Shown piece by piece: positions 34,861 through 44,722 of a stretch of 64,000 nt of DNA. Source of the stretch: an uncultured Eubacteriales bacterium (GTDB lineage: Bacteria > Bacillota > Clostridia > Christensenellales > Aristaeellaceae); contig CADCFG010000001.1 in NCBI GenBank assembly GCA_902800625.1, forward strand, positions 186,001 to 250,000. The letters run 5' to 3'. The number at the start of each line of letters is the position of its first letter. The first letter of the stretch is position 1. The notes under the pieces are model-generated. The model saw only the letters and a program-made list of their open reading frames with translations, did no database searches and was not told the origin of the DNA. A program made the position numbers and the translations under genes.

Positions 34861-35579
34861 ATGATCGGTCTGATCGGCGCGATATTGGCTGTCATTATAT
34901 CGCTGTGCTGGTACTTGCCAGGGATTCGCGCGCAGGGCGAAAACCGGGCATTGACGAAAAAGGACTATTGGAAGACGGCCGCTGTCTACGGTTTCTGCTA
35001 CACTTGCCTCTTGATCATCGCGACGGAAATCCTGTGGGATGCCGTCGCCGATCGCTTCGGCCTGTCCGGCTTCAGGCGGGATATCCTGTCCGACTTCTTC
35101 CGCGCGGCGCTGCTGGAGGAATGCTTCAAGTTCACCGGCTTCCTGCTGGCGAAGCGCTCCCTGAAGCTCATGCGGAAGACCGATTACATCCTGGTCGCGG
35201 GGCTGATCGGCCTGGTCTACGGCGTGGTTGAAAAGGCCGTGCTGGGCAATCCCGCGGCGGTGGCCATCGGCCTGGCGATTCCCATGCACATCACATGGCA
35301 GTTCAACCAGGGGGGCATTGGTTTGAATACGAAGAGGCCAGTGCCGCGAACGACCGGCCCCGGATGCGCAGGGAAATGATCATGGCGATCGCCGTGCCGT
35401 TCATCTTCCATGGGTGCTGGGACAGCGGGCTGGACCTGGTGGTCTGGCTCATGGAAAAGGAATCCACCGCCGCCCAGGTCGTCAGCGGCGTCCTGGTCCT
35501 GGCGATGCTCGCGCTGGGTATTCTGTACACGATCCGGACGATCAAGAAGGTACGCGGGATCGCGCGGGCAGCCCTATAG
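34861..35579 (+). pseudogene. PrsW-family intramembrane protease, frameshifted at a G6 run
   Basis: From ATG 34861 (GGGAGGAG upstream) the frame reads about 150 residues with membrane helices and LLEECFKFTGFL, the Glu-Glu pair of PrsW-type proteases, then PMHITWQFNQGG. At the run of six G (35310-35315) the frame leaves the family and stops at 35379. The next frame continues it: HWFEYEEASAANDR, then IAVPFIFHGCWDSGLDL with the expected His and two last helices up to 35579. One extra G restores a protein of about 239 residues. Either a slippage-prone switch, a real lesion or a sequencing error. Confidence 0.7.
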
Positions 35580-35837
35580 GGCGCGATGGTCGCGGAAAAC
35601 AGCTGCGGCAAGGCCGTATCGCGGGCATGCCCGTGCTGCGTCGGCGGATCGCAGGGAAAGGAGGAACAGCGGAGAACCGCAGCTATTTATCATCCAGGCA
35701 CGCGGAACGGACACCTGTTGATTCGCGGAAGCGGCGCGTACCGGTCCTGCCGGCCTGTGTGACAGTTCTGTGATGGTTGGCGTGATATGCTATCCCCACA
35801 ATCAAACAACAAGGCAACTTTTCAAGGAGGTCTTACC

Positions 35838-36839
35838 ATGAAGAAGTTTATTGCGTTGATTTTATCCCTGGCACTGCTGTGCGGCTTCGCCGCGCTGGCG
35901 GAGGCAGACGTGGTCTACGAGCAGGCTGAGGCCGTGCCGGGCGCGTCTGACGGCTCCTACTACACCTTCGAGGGCAGCGGCGTGGCCATGAAGCTGCCTG
36001 CGGATTTCCAGCCCACGGAAGGCGAACCCGCGGAGAACGTATTCTTTGAAGGCTACAATGGCGACGTGCTTCTGCAGGTGCAGCCCGTGGAGGGAGATTT
36101 CGCCGACCTGGACGCCCTGATGGAGCATTTCAACGGCCTGGAGTACATCGTGCGCTCCGAGCTGGTGAACTTCAACGGCGTCGACCTGGTCTATTCCGAG
36201 GGCGGCGACGACGACGCGATGCTCTATTCCCTGGTCAGCCCCGAGGGCACCAGCTATTCCTTCATCTTCATCCCCCAGAGCGAGCAGGGCGAGGACGCGA
36301 TCCTGCAGATCATCTCCACCATCTGCTCCAGCGAGAGCCTGAACGACGCCGAGCCCGCTGCGGAGGACGAGGGCGACGCGCAGGAGGCTGCTGTCGAGAG
36401 CTACACGGATCGGGCGGGGGCGTTCACCTTCTCCTATGATCCCGACGCCTTTGTGATCGCCGGCGAAGAATACCAGGATGACGCGGAGGATTCCGACCTG
36501 GTGCTCACGGTGAACGGGACCTTCGCTTCCTGGGGCAACACAGTGATCCAGTTCCAGAAGACGAAGATCGAGAACCCCGAGGGCTTTGACGACAGCTTCG
36601 CGGAGATCGAGGAGGCTGGCATCGAAGTGACCCACGGCGAGTGGAACGGCTTTGAGGATGTCCACATATACGCCTTTGACGACGAGGATTCCCTCGAGCA
36701 GCGCTTTATCGTTCGGCCGGAGGAAGACGTGAGCCTGGCGGTCATCGTCACCGTCGACAAGCTGGACGATGAGGAAACGAGCATGGCGCGCGACGATGCG
36801 ATCAGCGCAGTTCTGGACACCCTGAGCTGGCTCGGTTGA
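35838..36839 (+). CDS. Secreted protein with two repeats of a PsbP/Mog1-like domain
   Basis: 333 residues starting at ATG 35838 behind AAGGAGG. Signal peptide KKFIALILSLALLCGFAALAEA. Two similar halves, about 30-165 (YYTFEGSGVAMKLPADFQP ... GVDLVYSEGGDDDAMLYSL) and about 190-333 (AGAFTFSYDPDAFVIA ... RFIVRPEED), are joined by an acidic Glu/Ala/Asp linker. The pattern resembles small PsbP/Mog1-like alpha-beta domains, but I do not recognise a named family. It is acidic, with no anchor. A single-gene unit. Confidence 0.65.
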   Translation: MKKFIALILSLALLCGFAALAEADVVYEQAEAVPGASDGSYYTFEGSGVAMKLPADFQPTEGEPAENVFFEGYNGDVLLQVQPVEGDFADLDALMEHFNGLEYIVRSELVNFNGVDLVYSEGGDDDAMLYSLVSPEGTSYSFIFIPQSEQGEDAILQIISTICSSESLNDAEPAAEDEGDAQEAAVESYTDRAGAFTFSYDPDAFVIAGEEYQDDAEDSDLVLTVNGTFASWGNTVIQFQKTKIENPEGFDDSFAEIEEAGIEVTHGEWNGFEDVHIYAFDDEDSLEQRFIVRPEEDVSLAVIVTVDKLDDEETSMARDDAISAVLDTLSWLG

Positions 36840-36907
36840 AAACCCTGGCTCTGATCCCAACAGTCAAACGCTTTTAACGTCCCGGATCTCAACGGTAAAT
36901 ACAAAAG

Positions 36908-36949
36908 CAAGCAAGAGGATCGGCCTGGTTTGGTCGATCCTCTCGCTTG
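36908..36949. terminator. Large hairpin downstream of the secreted protein gene
   Basis: A 15-base stem with one mismatch (AAGCAAGAGGATCG against CGATCCTCTCGCTT) and a 12-base loop, 70 bases past the stop at 36839. The T-run is on the minus-strand side (CTTTTGTATTT), so termination of plus-strand transcripts is less certain. Confidence 0.45.
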
Positions 36950-36972
36950 TTACCCGGATTATCCTTGAAGCC

Positions 36973-37140
36973 ATGTATAATAATCCGGTATTCTCCGCGC
37001 CGGATCACGCGCTGGAGCACATGCTCGAACTGCACGCTGGCTCCGCTGCCGAGAAAGAGCCATTTCGTTCTCCTTGTGATATATTTCAAAAACGGAGGCT
37101 TTCCGTCAAAACCAGAGCTATTGCGCAATGTCAGGATTGA
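36973..37140 (+). CDS. Small uncharacterised ORF (low confidence)
   Basis: A 55-codon frame (MYNNPVFSAPDHALEHMLELHAGS at the start) has the GC-rich third positions of neighbouring genes over its first half, but no ribosome site. The surrounding gap 36840-37310 otherwise holds only the hairpin, the repeats and the promoter listed here. It may be a gene fragment. Confidence 0.2.
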   Translation: MYNNPVFSAPDHALEHMLELHAGSAAEKEPFRSPCDIFQKRRLSVKTRAIAQCQD

Positions 37141-37174
37141 CGATTAAAGCGGGCAGGGGCCTCAGTTCAATTTG

Positions 37175-37215
37175 CTCTTTCGTAATCATCGGATTTACTC
37201 TTTCGTAATCATCGA
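37175..37215. repeat. Tandem direct repeats upstream of the hybrid kinase promoter
   Basis: CTCTTTCGTAATCATCG occurs at 37175-37191 and again at 37198-37214, a period of 23 bases (about two helical turns). The second copy ends seven bases before the -35 box, the usual place for a paired activator site. Confidence 0.6.
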
Positions 37216-37221
37216 ATCTCC

Positions 37222-37250
37222 TTGATGAAACAAAACACTTGTGTTATAAT
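37222..37250 (+). promoter_or_regulatory. Promoter of the hybrid histidine kinase
   Basis: TTGATG (37222-37227), 17 bases, TATAAT (37245-37250), about 60 bases before the ATG at 37311. Confidence 0.75.
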
Positions 37251-37310
37251 CATCGCAATAAACATTTTGTTCAGTGAGTGAGAAAGGTCGTCGACAGGAG
37301 GTTGTCCGAC

Positions 37311-40300
37311 ATGGCAAACAAGCGCTTTGAGTTGAACGACGATACCATTTCCATCATCGAAGAAATCGGCGGGCACATGCCCGGGGGGCTCTTCATCTAT
37401 CAGGCCGAGGAACCCAAGACATTGATTTACGCCAACAAAGCCGTATTTGACATCTACGGATGCGCAAATCAGGAAGAGTTCAGGGCATTGACCGGCTTCA
37501 CCTTCCGCGGCATGGTGCATCCGGAGGATTACAACGGGATCACCGCGTCCATTGTCCAGCAGACAGAAGCCAGCGATGACAAACTGGATTATGCGGAATA
37601 CCGCATCATACGGAAGGATGGCGCGATCCGGTGGGTGGACGACCACGGCCACTATACGGAAACGAAGGCTTACGGCGGAATCTACGTCGTCTTCATCTCG
37701 GACATTACAGAAAAGCTTGAAAAGCAGAAAATGGGCACAGCGACCCGCGACGCCGTCATCGACACGCTGACCAATAACTACAACACGGTCTGGCTGATCA
37801 ATGACGTCGTAACCGAAGAATGCTCACTTTTCCACACGGACATGGATGCCGTTCATGCTGAAGCTATCCACAACGCGCTGAGCCACGCGAAGTACACCGA
37901 TACAAAAAACGAATACGTCGCCACCATGGTTGCCCAGGAAGATCAGGAGCGAATGCAGGAACAGATCAGCCTGCCCTATATTCTGGAACAGTTCAAAACC
38001 AAGCGGCGATTTGCCGTCACCTTTCTCCGCGCGCTGGAATCCGGGCAGAGGTATTATCGCATTCACTTTGGCAAGGTGTATATGCCGGGCGGCAGGACAG
38101 GCGTGACCATGGGATTTATCGATGTAGATGATGAAGTGCGTCGGGATCGGGCTTTGGAACAAGCGTTGGCGGAAGGAAAAAAGGCGGAAGAAGAAAACCG
38201 CAGGCTCTTGGAGGAAATGCAGTCCGCCGCGAGACTGGCCGAGCTCATGGGTTCTGTATCCTCGCTGCTCACCAACATGCCCGCCATGAGCTTTTCCAAG
38301 GACGCGGAGACGGGCGTTTATCTCGCGTGTAACCAGGCATTCGCAGAGTATGCCGGGAAAGCGCGCCCGTAGGACGTGATTGGGCTTACCGACCATGAAA
38401 TTTTTGATGCCGAGACCGCTGCGCACTTCGTTGAGGACGACAAAAAGGCGCTGACGATGGATCAGGCCTATGTATTTTTCGAGGACGTGCCGAATGCGAC
38501 GGGAACCGTGTTTCGCAACCTTCAGACGACCAAGCTCAAATTCCGGGATGCTTCCGGCAGGTTATGCCTTCTCGGCATGTGCGTGGATGTCACCGAGATG
38601 GCGCGGATCAAAACGGCGGAAGCTGAAAGTCGGGCAAAGCAGGAGGCTCTGGAGGAAAAGCTTCTGCTCCAGGAGAGGCTGCTGCAGGAGAAGCACAGCG
38701 GCGAGCTGCAAAACCAACTGATCACAGCGCTTGGTTCAGATTATTGGAGCGTTTATCTCGTCCATCTGGACAAGGACGAAGGGATTTGCTATCAGGAATC
38801 AGGCGAGGAAAAGGATTTCAAAATCGGCCAGAGTTTTCCCTATATGGAAAGCATCCAGGCATATGCCCGGAATTCTGTGACCGATGAATATCGCGACGAT
38901 TTCCTGAAGTTTACGAATCCCGACGCTATCCGGGAAGGTCTTCGCAAGCAGCGTGTGATCTCCTATCGCTATAAGATCAACAAAGAGGGCAAGGCCCTCT
39001 ATGTCATGATCCGCTTTGCCGGTGTCCGCCATCCGGAAGACAGGGATGACGGCCAGGTGCACTCAGTGGGACTGAGTTTTTCCAATGTCGATGTCGAAAC
39101 CAGAAACTCCCTCGAGCAGAACCATATTTTGAGTGAAGCGCTGGCAGCGGCAGAACAGGCCAACAAGGCAAAGACCTCATTCCTCTCCAACATGAGCCAT
39201 GAGATCCGCACGCCCATGAACGCGATCATCGGATTGAACAACATCGCCATGAACGAGCCGACCGCTTCGGATAAGGTCAAGGAATACCTGGCAAAGATCG
39301 GCACCTCCGCGCAGCACCTGCTGGGAATCATCAACGACATCCTGGACATGTCGCGCATCGAATCCGGAAGGATGGTCATCAAGGCAGAGGAATTCTCCTT
39401 TGCCAAGAGCCTGGAACAGGTCAATACCATCGTAGGCGGCCAATGCAGGGATAAGGGGCTGCGGTACGAATGCGTCACGCATGGCACGATTGACGATTAC
39501 TATGTCGGCGACGCGATGAAGCTCAAGCAAGTGATGATAAACATTCTGGGCAATGCCGTTAAGTTCACGCCGGAAGGCGGCAGCGTGCGGTTCGTGATCG
39601 AAGAGGGGCCGAGATATGACCATCAAGCCACGATCCGGTTCATCATATCAGATACCGGTATCGGCATGCGCAAGGAATACCTGCCGCACCTCTTCGACGC
39701 ATTCAGCCAGGAAGATTCATCCGCCACCAGTCGTTACGGCAGCACCGGTCTCGGCATGCCGATCACCAAGAGCATTGTGGAGTTGATGAACGGCCATATC
39801 GAAGTGGAGAGTGAGAAGGGCAAGGGCACGACGTTCACCGTGACCGTCACGCTTGGCGAATCCTCCCGCAAGGGTGGAAGCATCGACGACGGCGATCTGA
39901 ACCCCCGTGAGATGAGCGTGCTCGTGATTGACGATGATCCGATTGCATTGGAGCACGCCCAGATCGTACTGGGGCAGATCGGCATTACATGCGATACTGC
40001 AGAGTCCGGCTCTGAAGGAATCGAAAAAGTTAAGCTCAGTCATGCCCGCAGAGCGGACTATGACCTGATCCTGATCGACTGGCGTATGCCGGAAATGGAC
40101 GGCGTTGAAACCACCCGTCAGATTCGGGCCATTGAAGGGCACGACACGCCGATCATCATCCTCACATCGTTCAACTGGGATGACATAGCCGATGAGGCAA
40201 AAGAAGCCGGTGTGGACACCTTCGTACCCAAGCCGCTGTTTGCCGGAAGCGTGATGGATGAATTCCGCGAAGCCTTCAAGCGGAAAAACGAGGCACTGCT

Positions 40301-40703
40301 AAATCGGCGTGCCGATCTGAAAGGCCGCCATATCTTGCTCGCTGAAGACGTCGCGGTAAACGCTGAGATCATGGTGATGGTGCTGAGCATGCGCGAAATC
40401 AATACTGAAGTCGCCAAGAACGGGAGGATTGCGGTGGATATGTTCAACAGTCACCCCGAAGGCTATTATGACGCGATTCTGATGGATATGCGAATGCCGG
40501 AGATGGATGGACTTGAAGCCACCAGAGCCATTCGCTCGATGGACAGGCCCGACGCTTCAACCATCCCGATTATCGCCTTGACCGCAAACGCCTTTGACGA
40601 GGACGTGCAGCGCAGTATGCAGGCGGGATTGAACGCACACCTTTCCAAGCCCGTAGAACCGGAGGCATTGTTTGATACGCTGGAGAAACTGATAAAGCCG
40701 TAA
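37311..40703 (+). pseudogene. PAS-containing hybrid histidine kinase, interrupted by an in-frame TAG
   Basis: Starts at ATG 37311 behind AGGAGG. PAS domain about 25-150 (LIYANKAVFDIYGC ... RIIRKDGAIRWVDDHG), a second sensor region, and a third PAS beginning about 330 (NMPAMSFSKDAETGVYLACNQAF). Codon 354 is TAG (38370-38372); the same frame continues with DVIGLTDHEIFD to HisKA (FLSNMSHEIRTPMNAI, His near 630), HATPase (DTGIGMRKEYLPHLFDAFSQ; GSTGLGMPITKSIVELMNG), receiver 1 (LILIDWRMPEMDG) and receiver 2 (ILMDMRMPEMDG). The TAG splits it into a 353-residue sensor half and a kinase half with no good internal start. It probably began as a cytoplasmic hybrid kinase of about 1,130 residues. Confidence 0.82.
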
Positions 40704-40860
40704 CAGAGACTGTCTCACAGATTACCAACCGTGCCAGCGGCATCGCAGAGTTTCCACTGCTTGCAGACGCTCATGGTCTCCACGTTCTCCTTGAAATCAT
40801 CGCAGAAGTAAATCGTCTGCTTATACGATGTACATACTTCTCTCAAATAAGAAATGGAAA

Positions 40861-40915
40861 GATCCTGCGCGTCACGCACCTGCGGTACGATTCCGCTTGC
40901 GCTCCGCTCAGGATC
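40861..40915. repeat. Second REP-like repeat copy
   Basis: The minus strand reads GATCCTGAGCGGAGCG, the same core as the repeat at 6425-6440, and the element is bounded by inverted GATCCTG/CAGGATC ends. It lies in the space after the hybrid kinase. Confidence 0.45.
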
Positions 40916-40952
40916 TTTTGCCTTCAAATTGAGAACAGTATGAGAGCCGCCT

Positions 40953-41183
40953 TCACTTCTTAAACTTTTCAACCAGTTTCTGTCGATTTTTCTTGCGCTG
41001 AGCCGCATCGGGTCCAAAGACGACGAGAAGGCCAACAAAGACCGAAAGAATAACAGTCGAAAGCCAATCTGGCTCAAAAGCGTTGTTTCCAATCAGGGAT
41101 TTGATGTAATCAATAGCCATCATGACAGCGAATCCGCCGAATGCGCCAAGGATTCCACGGATAACCGGATTCAACTTCTTCAT
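40953..41183 (-). CDS. Small two-helix membrane protein
   Basis: 76 residues from ATG 41183 (AAGGGGAAA upstream). Two hydrophobic segments (IRGILGAFGGFAVMMAIDYI and TVILSVFVGLLVVFG) and a basic tail AQRKKNRQKLVEKFKK. I recognise no family. It stands alone on the minus strand, convergent with the hybrid kinase. Confidence 0.55.
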   Translation of the reverse strand: MKKLNPVIRGILGAFGGFAVMMAIDYIKSLIGNNAFEPDWLSTVILSVFVGLLVVFGPDAAQRKKNRQKLVEKFKK

Positions 41184-41343
41184 GTTATGTTTCCCCTTCC
41201 TTTTTGTCTTAATCAACGGATGCGGCGATGCTGTTCTTCAGAATGAAGCCTGGATGCTGGCCACACTATCTATTTTGATGCCCATGAACCCATTCAGAAA
41301 ACACATGTTAAACCCATTTCGATCTCTCTGTAGAAATTCAGGA

Positions 41344-42243
41344 TCAATCCGCGCTCTGCGCATCCATGCGGTCAAGGTAGATGACGGCGTCATTGTCCTT
41401 GGCTTCATTGGTCAGGGTGGAGCGCTCCGCGTCGATCCGGTAGGGTATGCCATCTTTGGTGATCTCCTCGGGCATGAAGCAGCCGTCGCCCTTTGGCGTG
41501 ATATAGGTATACCTGACTTCATAGGCCGTGCCTTCGTCAAGGACAAAGGTCGTCGAGCGATAATCGCTGGCGGCGTCCAGGTGGGCCTGTATCGCGGCGA
41601 TCTCCTCCGCGTAGGGCAGGTCGACGTCATAAGCGAAGCGCAGCTCATATGCCTTCACCTCGCTGCCGTCCGGCAGGGTGTCATAATCGGTTATGGACAT
41701 GAGCTCCAGCGTATCGGCGTCCAGCACATAGACGATGCGGAACTGAATCTTATCCCGATCCTCCATCCCGGCATACTCGTCCTCCAGGATGCTCTGACGC
41801 TTCTCCTCGGATGGCTGCGTGGTGACGGTGAGCAAGCCGTCCTGTTCGTCGACGCTCAGCACCTCCTCGGAAAGCATATCCTCCGAAAGGCCCGCCCAGC
41901 TGCAGGAGTCGCTCTCAAAGTGTACCCAGCGGCCAATTGCGCCGCTGGTGAAGCGACAGTAGTCGAACTCGGAGGTGCGCACGCGGATATAGTCGTGGCT
42001 CTCGACGCAGTCCTTTACGGAGACATCCGCGTCGATGTAATAGGTTGAGCCGTCCGCTTCATCCACATCGGTGCAGGTGAAGCTGCGATGATTTTTCATG
42101 ATTTCGCTCTGATTGTTCTTGACGAAGATCCGGGCCAGCAGGTTTTCCTGCGTTGCGCTTTCTGCTGCAGCCTTGACCGGCATGCAAACAAGGTATGTAA
42201 GCAACATTGTCAAGAGCAGCATTTCGACCTTTTTCATTCTCAT
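41344..42243 (-). CDS. Secreted protein of unknown function
   Basis: 299 residues from ATG 42243, which has GGAGTGAAGG upstream. Signal peptide KKVEMLLLTMLLTYLVCMPVKA, then a mixed alpha/beta, acidic body with no recognised motif (SFTCTDVDEADGSTYYIDADV; FRIVYVLDADTLELMSITDYD). The strand pattern loosely resembles LolA/LppX-like lipid-carrier folds, but this is only a visual impression. A single-gene unit with its own promoter. Confidence 0.55.
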   Translation of the reverse strand: MRMKKVEMLLLTMLLTYLVCMPVKAAAESATQENLLARIFVKNNQSEIMKNHRSFTCTDVDEADGSTYYIDADVSVKDCVESHDYIRVRTSEFDYCRFTSGAIGRWVHFESDSCSWAGLSEDMLSEEVLSVDEQDGLLTVTTQPSEEKRQSILEDEYAGMEDRDKIQFRIVYVLDADTLELMSITDYDTLPDGSEVKAYELRFAYDVDLPYAEEIAAIQAHLDAASDYRSTTFVLDEGTAYEVRYTYITPKGDGCFMPEEITKDGIPYRIDAERSTLTNEAKDNDAVIYLDRMDAQSAD

Positions 42244-42360
42244 GATTCCTTCACTCCTTTGCATAGTAGGGACCTGATTCTTTTGGGTACAGCCATGCCA
42301 CGCCCCCCACGGATCATCAGGCTTCAGCATGTCAGTCATCGTGTACCCTTGTCGACAATG

Positions 42361-42388
42361 ATTATAATATATATTTCCACAATATCAA
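42361..42388 (-). promoter_or_regulatory. Promoter of the secreted protein gene
   Basis: TTGATA (42383-42388), 16 bases, TATAAT (42361-42366) on the minus strand, with a leader of about 110 bases. Confidence 0.65.
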
Positions 42389-42442
42389 TAACCGCCGATC
42401 TTTTCTTTATTACGCCCAAATCCTGATGACGGCGATTTTTCA

Positions 42443-42471
42443 TTGCATCTTCCTTTTATATATGGTATCAT
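42443..42471 (+). promoter_or_regulatory. Promoter of the lipocalin-like protein gene
   Basis: TTGCAT (42443-42448), 17 bases, TATCAT (42466-42471), about 65 bases before the ATG at 42541. Confidence 0.65.
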
Positions 42472-42540
42472 TTAACTGGATAGAAGGCAATCTGCTGTTT
42501 GTTATTTCTAATCCGCACATCAAAAAAGGAGGCTAAGCCA

Positions 42541-43251
42541 ATGAAGAAACTGATCGCTGTGATTCTGACCCTTGCCTTATCGACCCTTGCCGTCGCAATG
42601 GCAGAAACTACCGACTACCTGGGCACTTGGTACTTGAACGAGATGACTATGGGTGATGCCTCTTTCGCGCCTGCCGCGATGGGCATGGACCTCACCATGG
42701 AGATCAAGGAAGACGGTACCGCAGTCCTGACCGCTCCCAGCGAAGAAGAAGCGGAACAGGCCGCCACATGGACATTGGATGGTGAAACCCTCACCGTCAC
42801 GGTTGAAGGGGAAAACATGACGCTTGCGCTTCAGGAGGATGGCGCGCTGAAGGGCGAGCAGGGCGGCATGGGCATGTGCTTTGGCCGTGAAAAGGTGGAA
42901 GCGGAAGTATACGAGCCCGCCGCCGTCGCGGAAGGCGCGACAGAAGCTGATTTTGCCGGCGCATGGAAGTCCACTTACGTGGAGATGAACGGCACTTACA
43001 TGCAGGCTTCTCTGGCGTCCATGGATCTGACCGCTGAGTTCGACGGCGCTACCATGACTCTGGACGGCATGTACGTGTTTGATAACGTCACGCTGGACTT
43101 TGCGTTCTCCAACGGCGCCCTGACGCACGAAGGCGGCGAGGATGAGATGTATGCCGGCATTACGGCGCAGCTTTTGCAGGACGGCGCGATGAAGCTGACC
43201 TTCGACACCGGGGATGAACCGCTGGTCCTGATCATGGAGAAGGCGGAGTAA
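42541..43251 (+). CDS. Secreted protein with two lipocalin-like repeats
   Basis: 236 residues from ATG 42541 behind AAAGGAGG. Signal peptide KKLIAVILTLALSTLAVAMAE. Two similar units start with DYLGTWYLNEMTMGDASF and DFAGAWKSTYVEMNGTYM, each followed by DLTxE and a TWTLDGETLTVT- or TLDGMYVFDNVT-like strand series. This is the lipocalin-like pattern common in secreted Clostridia proteins. No anchor and no known ligand. Confidence 0.65.
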   Translation: MKKLIAVILTLALSTLAVAMAETTDYLGTWYLNEMTMGDASFAPAAMGMDLTMEIKEDGTAVLTAPSEEEAEQAATWTLDGETLTVTVEGENMTLALQEDGALKGEQGGMGMCFGREKVEAEVYEPAAVAEGATEADFAGAWKSTYVEMNGTYMQASLASMDLTAEFDGATMTLDGMYVFDNVTLDFAFSNGALTHEGGEDEMYAGITAQLLQDGAMKLTFDTGDEPLVLIMEKAE

Positions 43252-43293
43252 AAGTCTTCACGTCATTCCAACCGTTTTCATTTTCATAGTTTG

Positions 43294-43338
43294 GGCTCCT
43301 GACGGCATTGTTTTCTCTACTCAATACCGTCAGGAGCC
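43294..43338 (+). terminator. Intrinsic terminator after the lipocalin-like gene
   Basis: A perfect 12-base stem GGCTCCTGACGG/CCGTCAGGAGCC with a 21-base loop, followed by TTTACATC. It lies 42 bases past the stop. Confidence 0.75.
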
Positions 43339-43424
43339 TTTACATCCTGCATTCAAGAGCGGTGCTGCTGATCCGGGGCTCAATTCACCATTGAAGGAAC
43401 GTTCCTCCAAAGAATAATTCATCT

Positions 43425-44717
43425 TTACTCAAAAGAGCCGTATCGGGCAACTGCTTCATCTATCGACATCGCGCCGGTCCCGACCAGGTAAACCGCTTGC
43501 CTCAGTTGCTTGACCGCGTCGTCCGTCAAGCCGAATACCTCCGGCGACAGGATCCGGGAATCCGGAACAGCTCCGAACGCAGCATACATGCTATTGAACG
43601 ACAAATCCTTGGTCGGGGACACCAAACCCTTGCTCAGCGCCATTTCGTTCAGCTCCCGCGAGGTAATCAGGAAGCGAATGAATTCGTTGGCCATGTCCAG
43701 GTTCGGGCTTTCCTTATTGACGGAGAACTGCAGATTCGGCATATCCAGGAAATAGGCGCCTTCGTCCGCCATTGGGACGGGGACAAAGCTGTATGTAAAG
43801 GGGTTGGCGATGAATGCCTCGGAGCGCTCCTCCCGCTTCTTCGTCCCGGAGACGGTATCACCGGAGCAGGTCATCATGGGCACGTCGCCCTCGAAGAAGC
43901 GAAGGATCACGGCGTCATAGTTGTTTTCGATCTCCGAGCAGGCATCGAGGTCCACGCAGCCGTCGTTCAGGAACTGCATGATCCTTTCAAGGGAGGGCCG
44001 CATATACTCGCCGGCCGAGGGATCCATGGCGTTGAGCTTTTTAATGGCCTCCGCGTCGGATGCCACGGTTCCACAGAAGAACGGATAGATCGTCACTGTG
44101 AAGAGCGATGTGGTCTCCTCCCTGGAGAAGCCCATCACCGGGCTTTTGTAGCCCTTTTCACGGAACGCGGCGCACACGGCCACCAGTTCGGGATAGGTCG
44201 TGGGAACGCTCAGCCCCTCTTTTTCGAACAGGTCGTTGTTCACGAGCATGCCGTAGGTGTTTGAGAAGACCGGGACCATCGGGAGCGTACCATCGTCCGT
44301 ATTCAGGATGATGTTGCCGCGGATGCAGTCCAGATTGAGCCCCAGCGCGGGATCAGCCAGATTCTCCGCATGCTCTATGGAAGCGCTGTACTGGTCCCGG
44401 CCATACATCCAGGAGTAATTGACGTAGATGTCCGGGGCGTTGTTTCCGTTCAGAACCATGCCGACCATGTTGCTGTAGTCGTCGATCTTTGTGAACATCA
44501 GCCTCACATTCGGATAGTACTCGTTGAAACGGTCAAATTCGGCTTCCAGCGCCTCGAAATTACTGTAACCGCCAATAACATTGATTTCGCAGTCGATGGA
44601 GGTATCCAGGGACGGCTGGAAGCCTGCCTCCGCCTTGGCTTCCTGCCGCGCCGAGACGCATACCATCAAACCCAGAATCATCAGCACCGCCAAAGTGGCA
44701 TTCATCGCCCTCTTCAT
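43425..44717 (-). CDS. Extracellular solute-binding protein, family 1
   Basis: 430 residues with an N-terminal signal (NATLAVLMILGLMVCVSA; the LMVC is a weak lipobox). The body is a sugar-type binding protein: INVIGGYSNFEALEAEFDRFNEYYPNV, NAPDIYVNYSWMYG, then NTYGMLVNNDLFEKEGL, and MANEFIRFLITSRELNEMA near the end. There are no ABC permease or ATPase genes beside it. It begins five bases after the stop of a membrane hybrid kinase, so it may serve as a ligand-presenting partner of that kinase rather than a transporter part. Confidence 0.85.
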   Translation of the reverse strand: MKRAMNATLAVLMILGLMVCVSARQEAKAEAGFQPSLDTSIDCEINVIGGYSNFEALEAEFDRFNEYYPNVRLMFTKIDDYSNMVGMVLNGNNAPDIYVNYSWMYGRDQYSASIEHAENLADPALGLNLDCIRGNIILNTDDGTLPMVPVFSNTYGMLVNNDLFEKEGLSVPTTYPELVAVCAAFREKGYKSPVMGFSREETTSLFTVTIYPFFCGTVASDAEAIKKLNAMDPSAGEYMRPSLERIMQFLNDGCVDLDACSEIENNYDAVILRFFEGDVPMMTCSGDTVSGTKKREERSEAFIANPFTYSFVPVPMADEGAYFLDMPNLQFSVNKESPNLDMANEFIRFLITSRELNEMALSKGLVSPTKDLSFNSMYAAFGAVPDSRILSPEVFGLTDDAVKQLRQAVYLVGTGAMSIDEAVARYGSFE

Positions 44718-44722
44718 ACGAT

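Noticed and set aside
36889..37128. Minus-strand frame of 79 codons
   Set aside because: No ribosome site and no recognisable motif; the opposite strand has better codon bias in the same place.
37311..40703. TAG read as a sense codon (alternative genetic code)
   Set aside because: TAG is the natural stop of several intact genes here (for example at 16098, 26038 and 56506), so genome-wide reassignment is unlikely.
40715..41092. Minus-strand frame of 125 codons
   Set aside because: It overlaps the small membrane protein in another frame. The last part (KQTIYFCDDFKENVETMSVC) looks protein-like and may be a gene fragment, but I cannot assign it.
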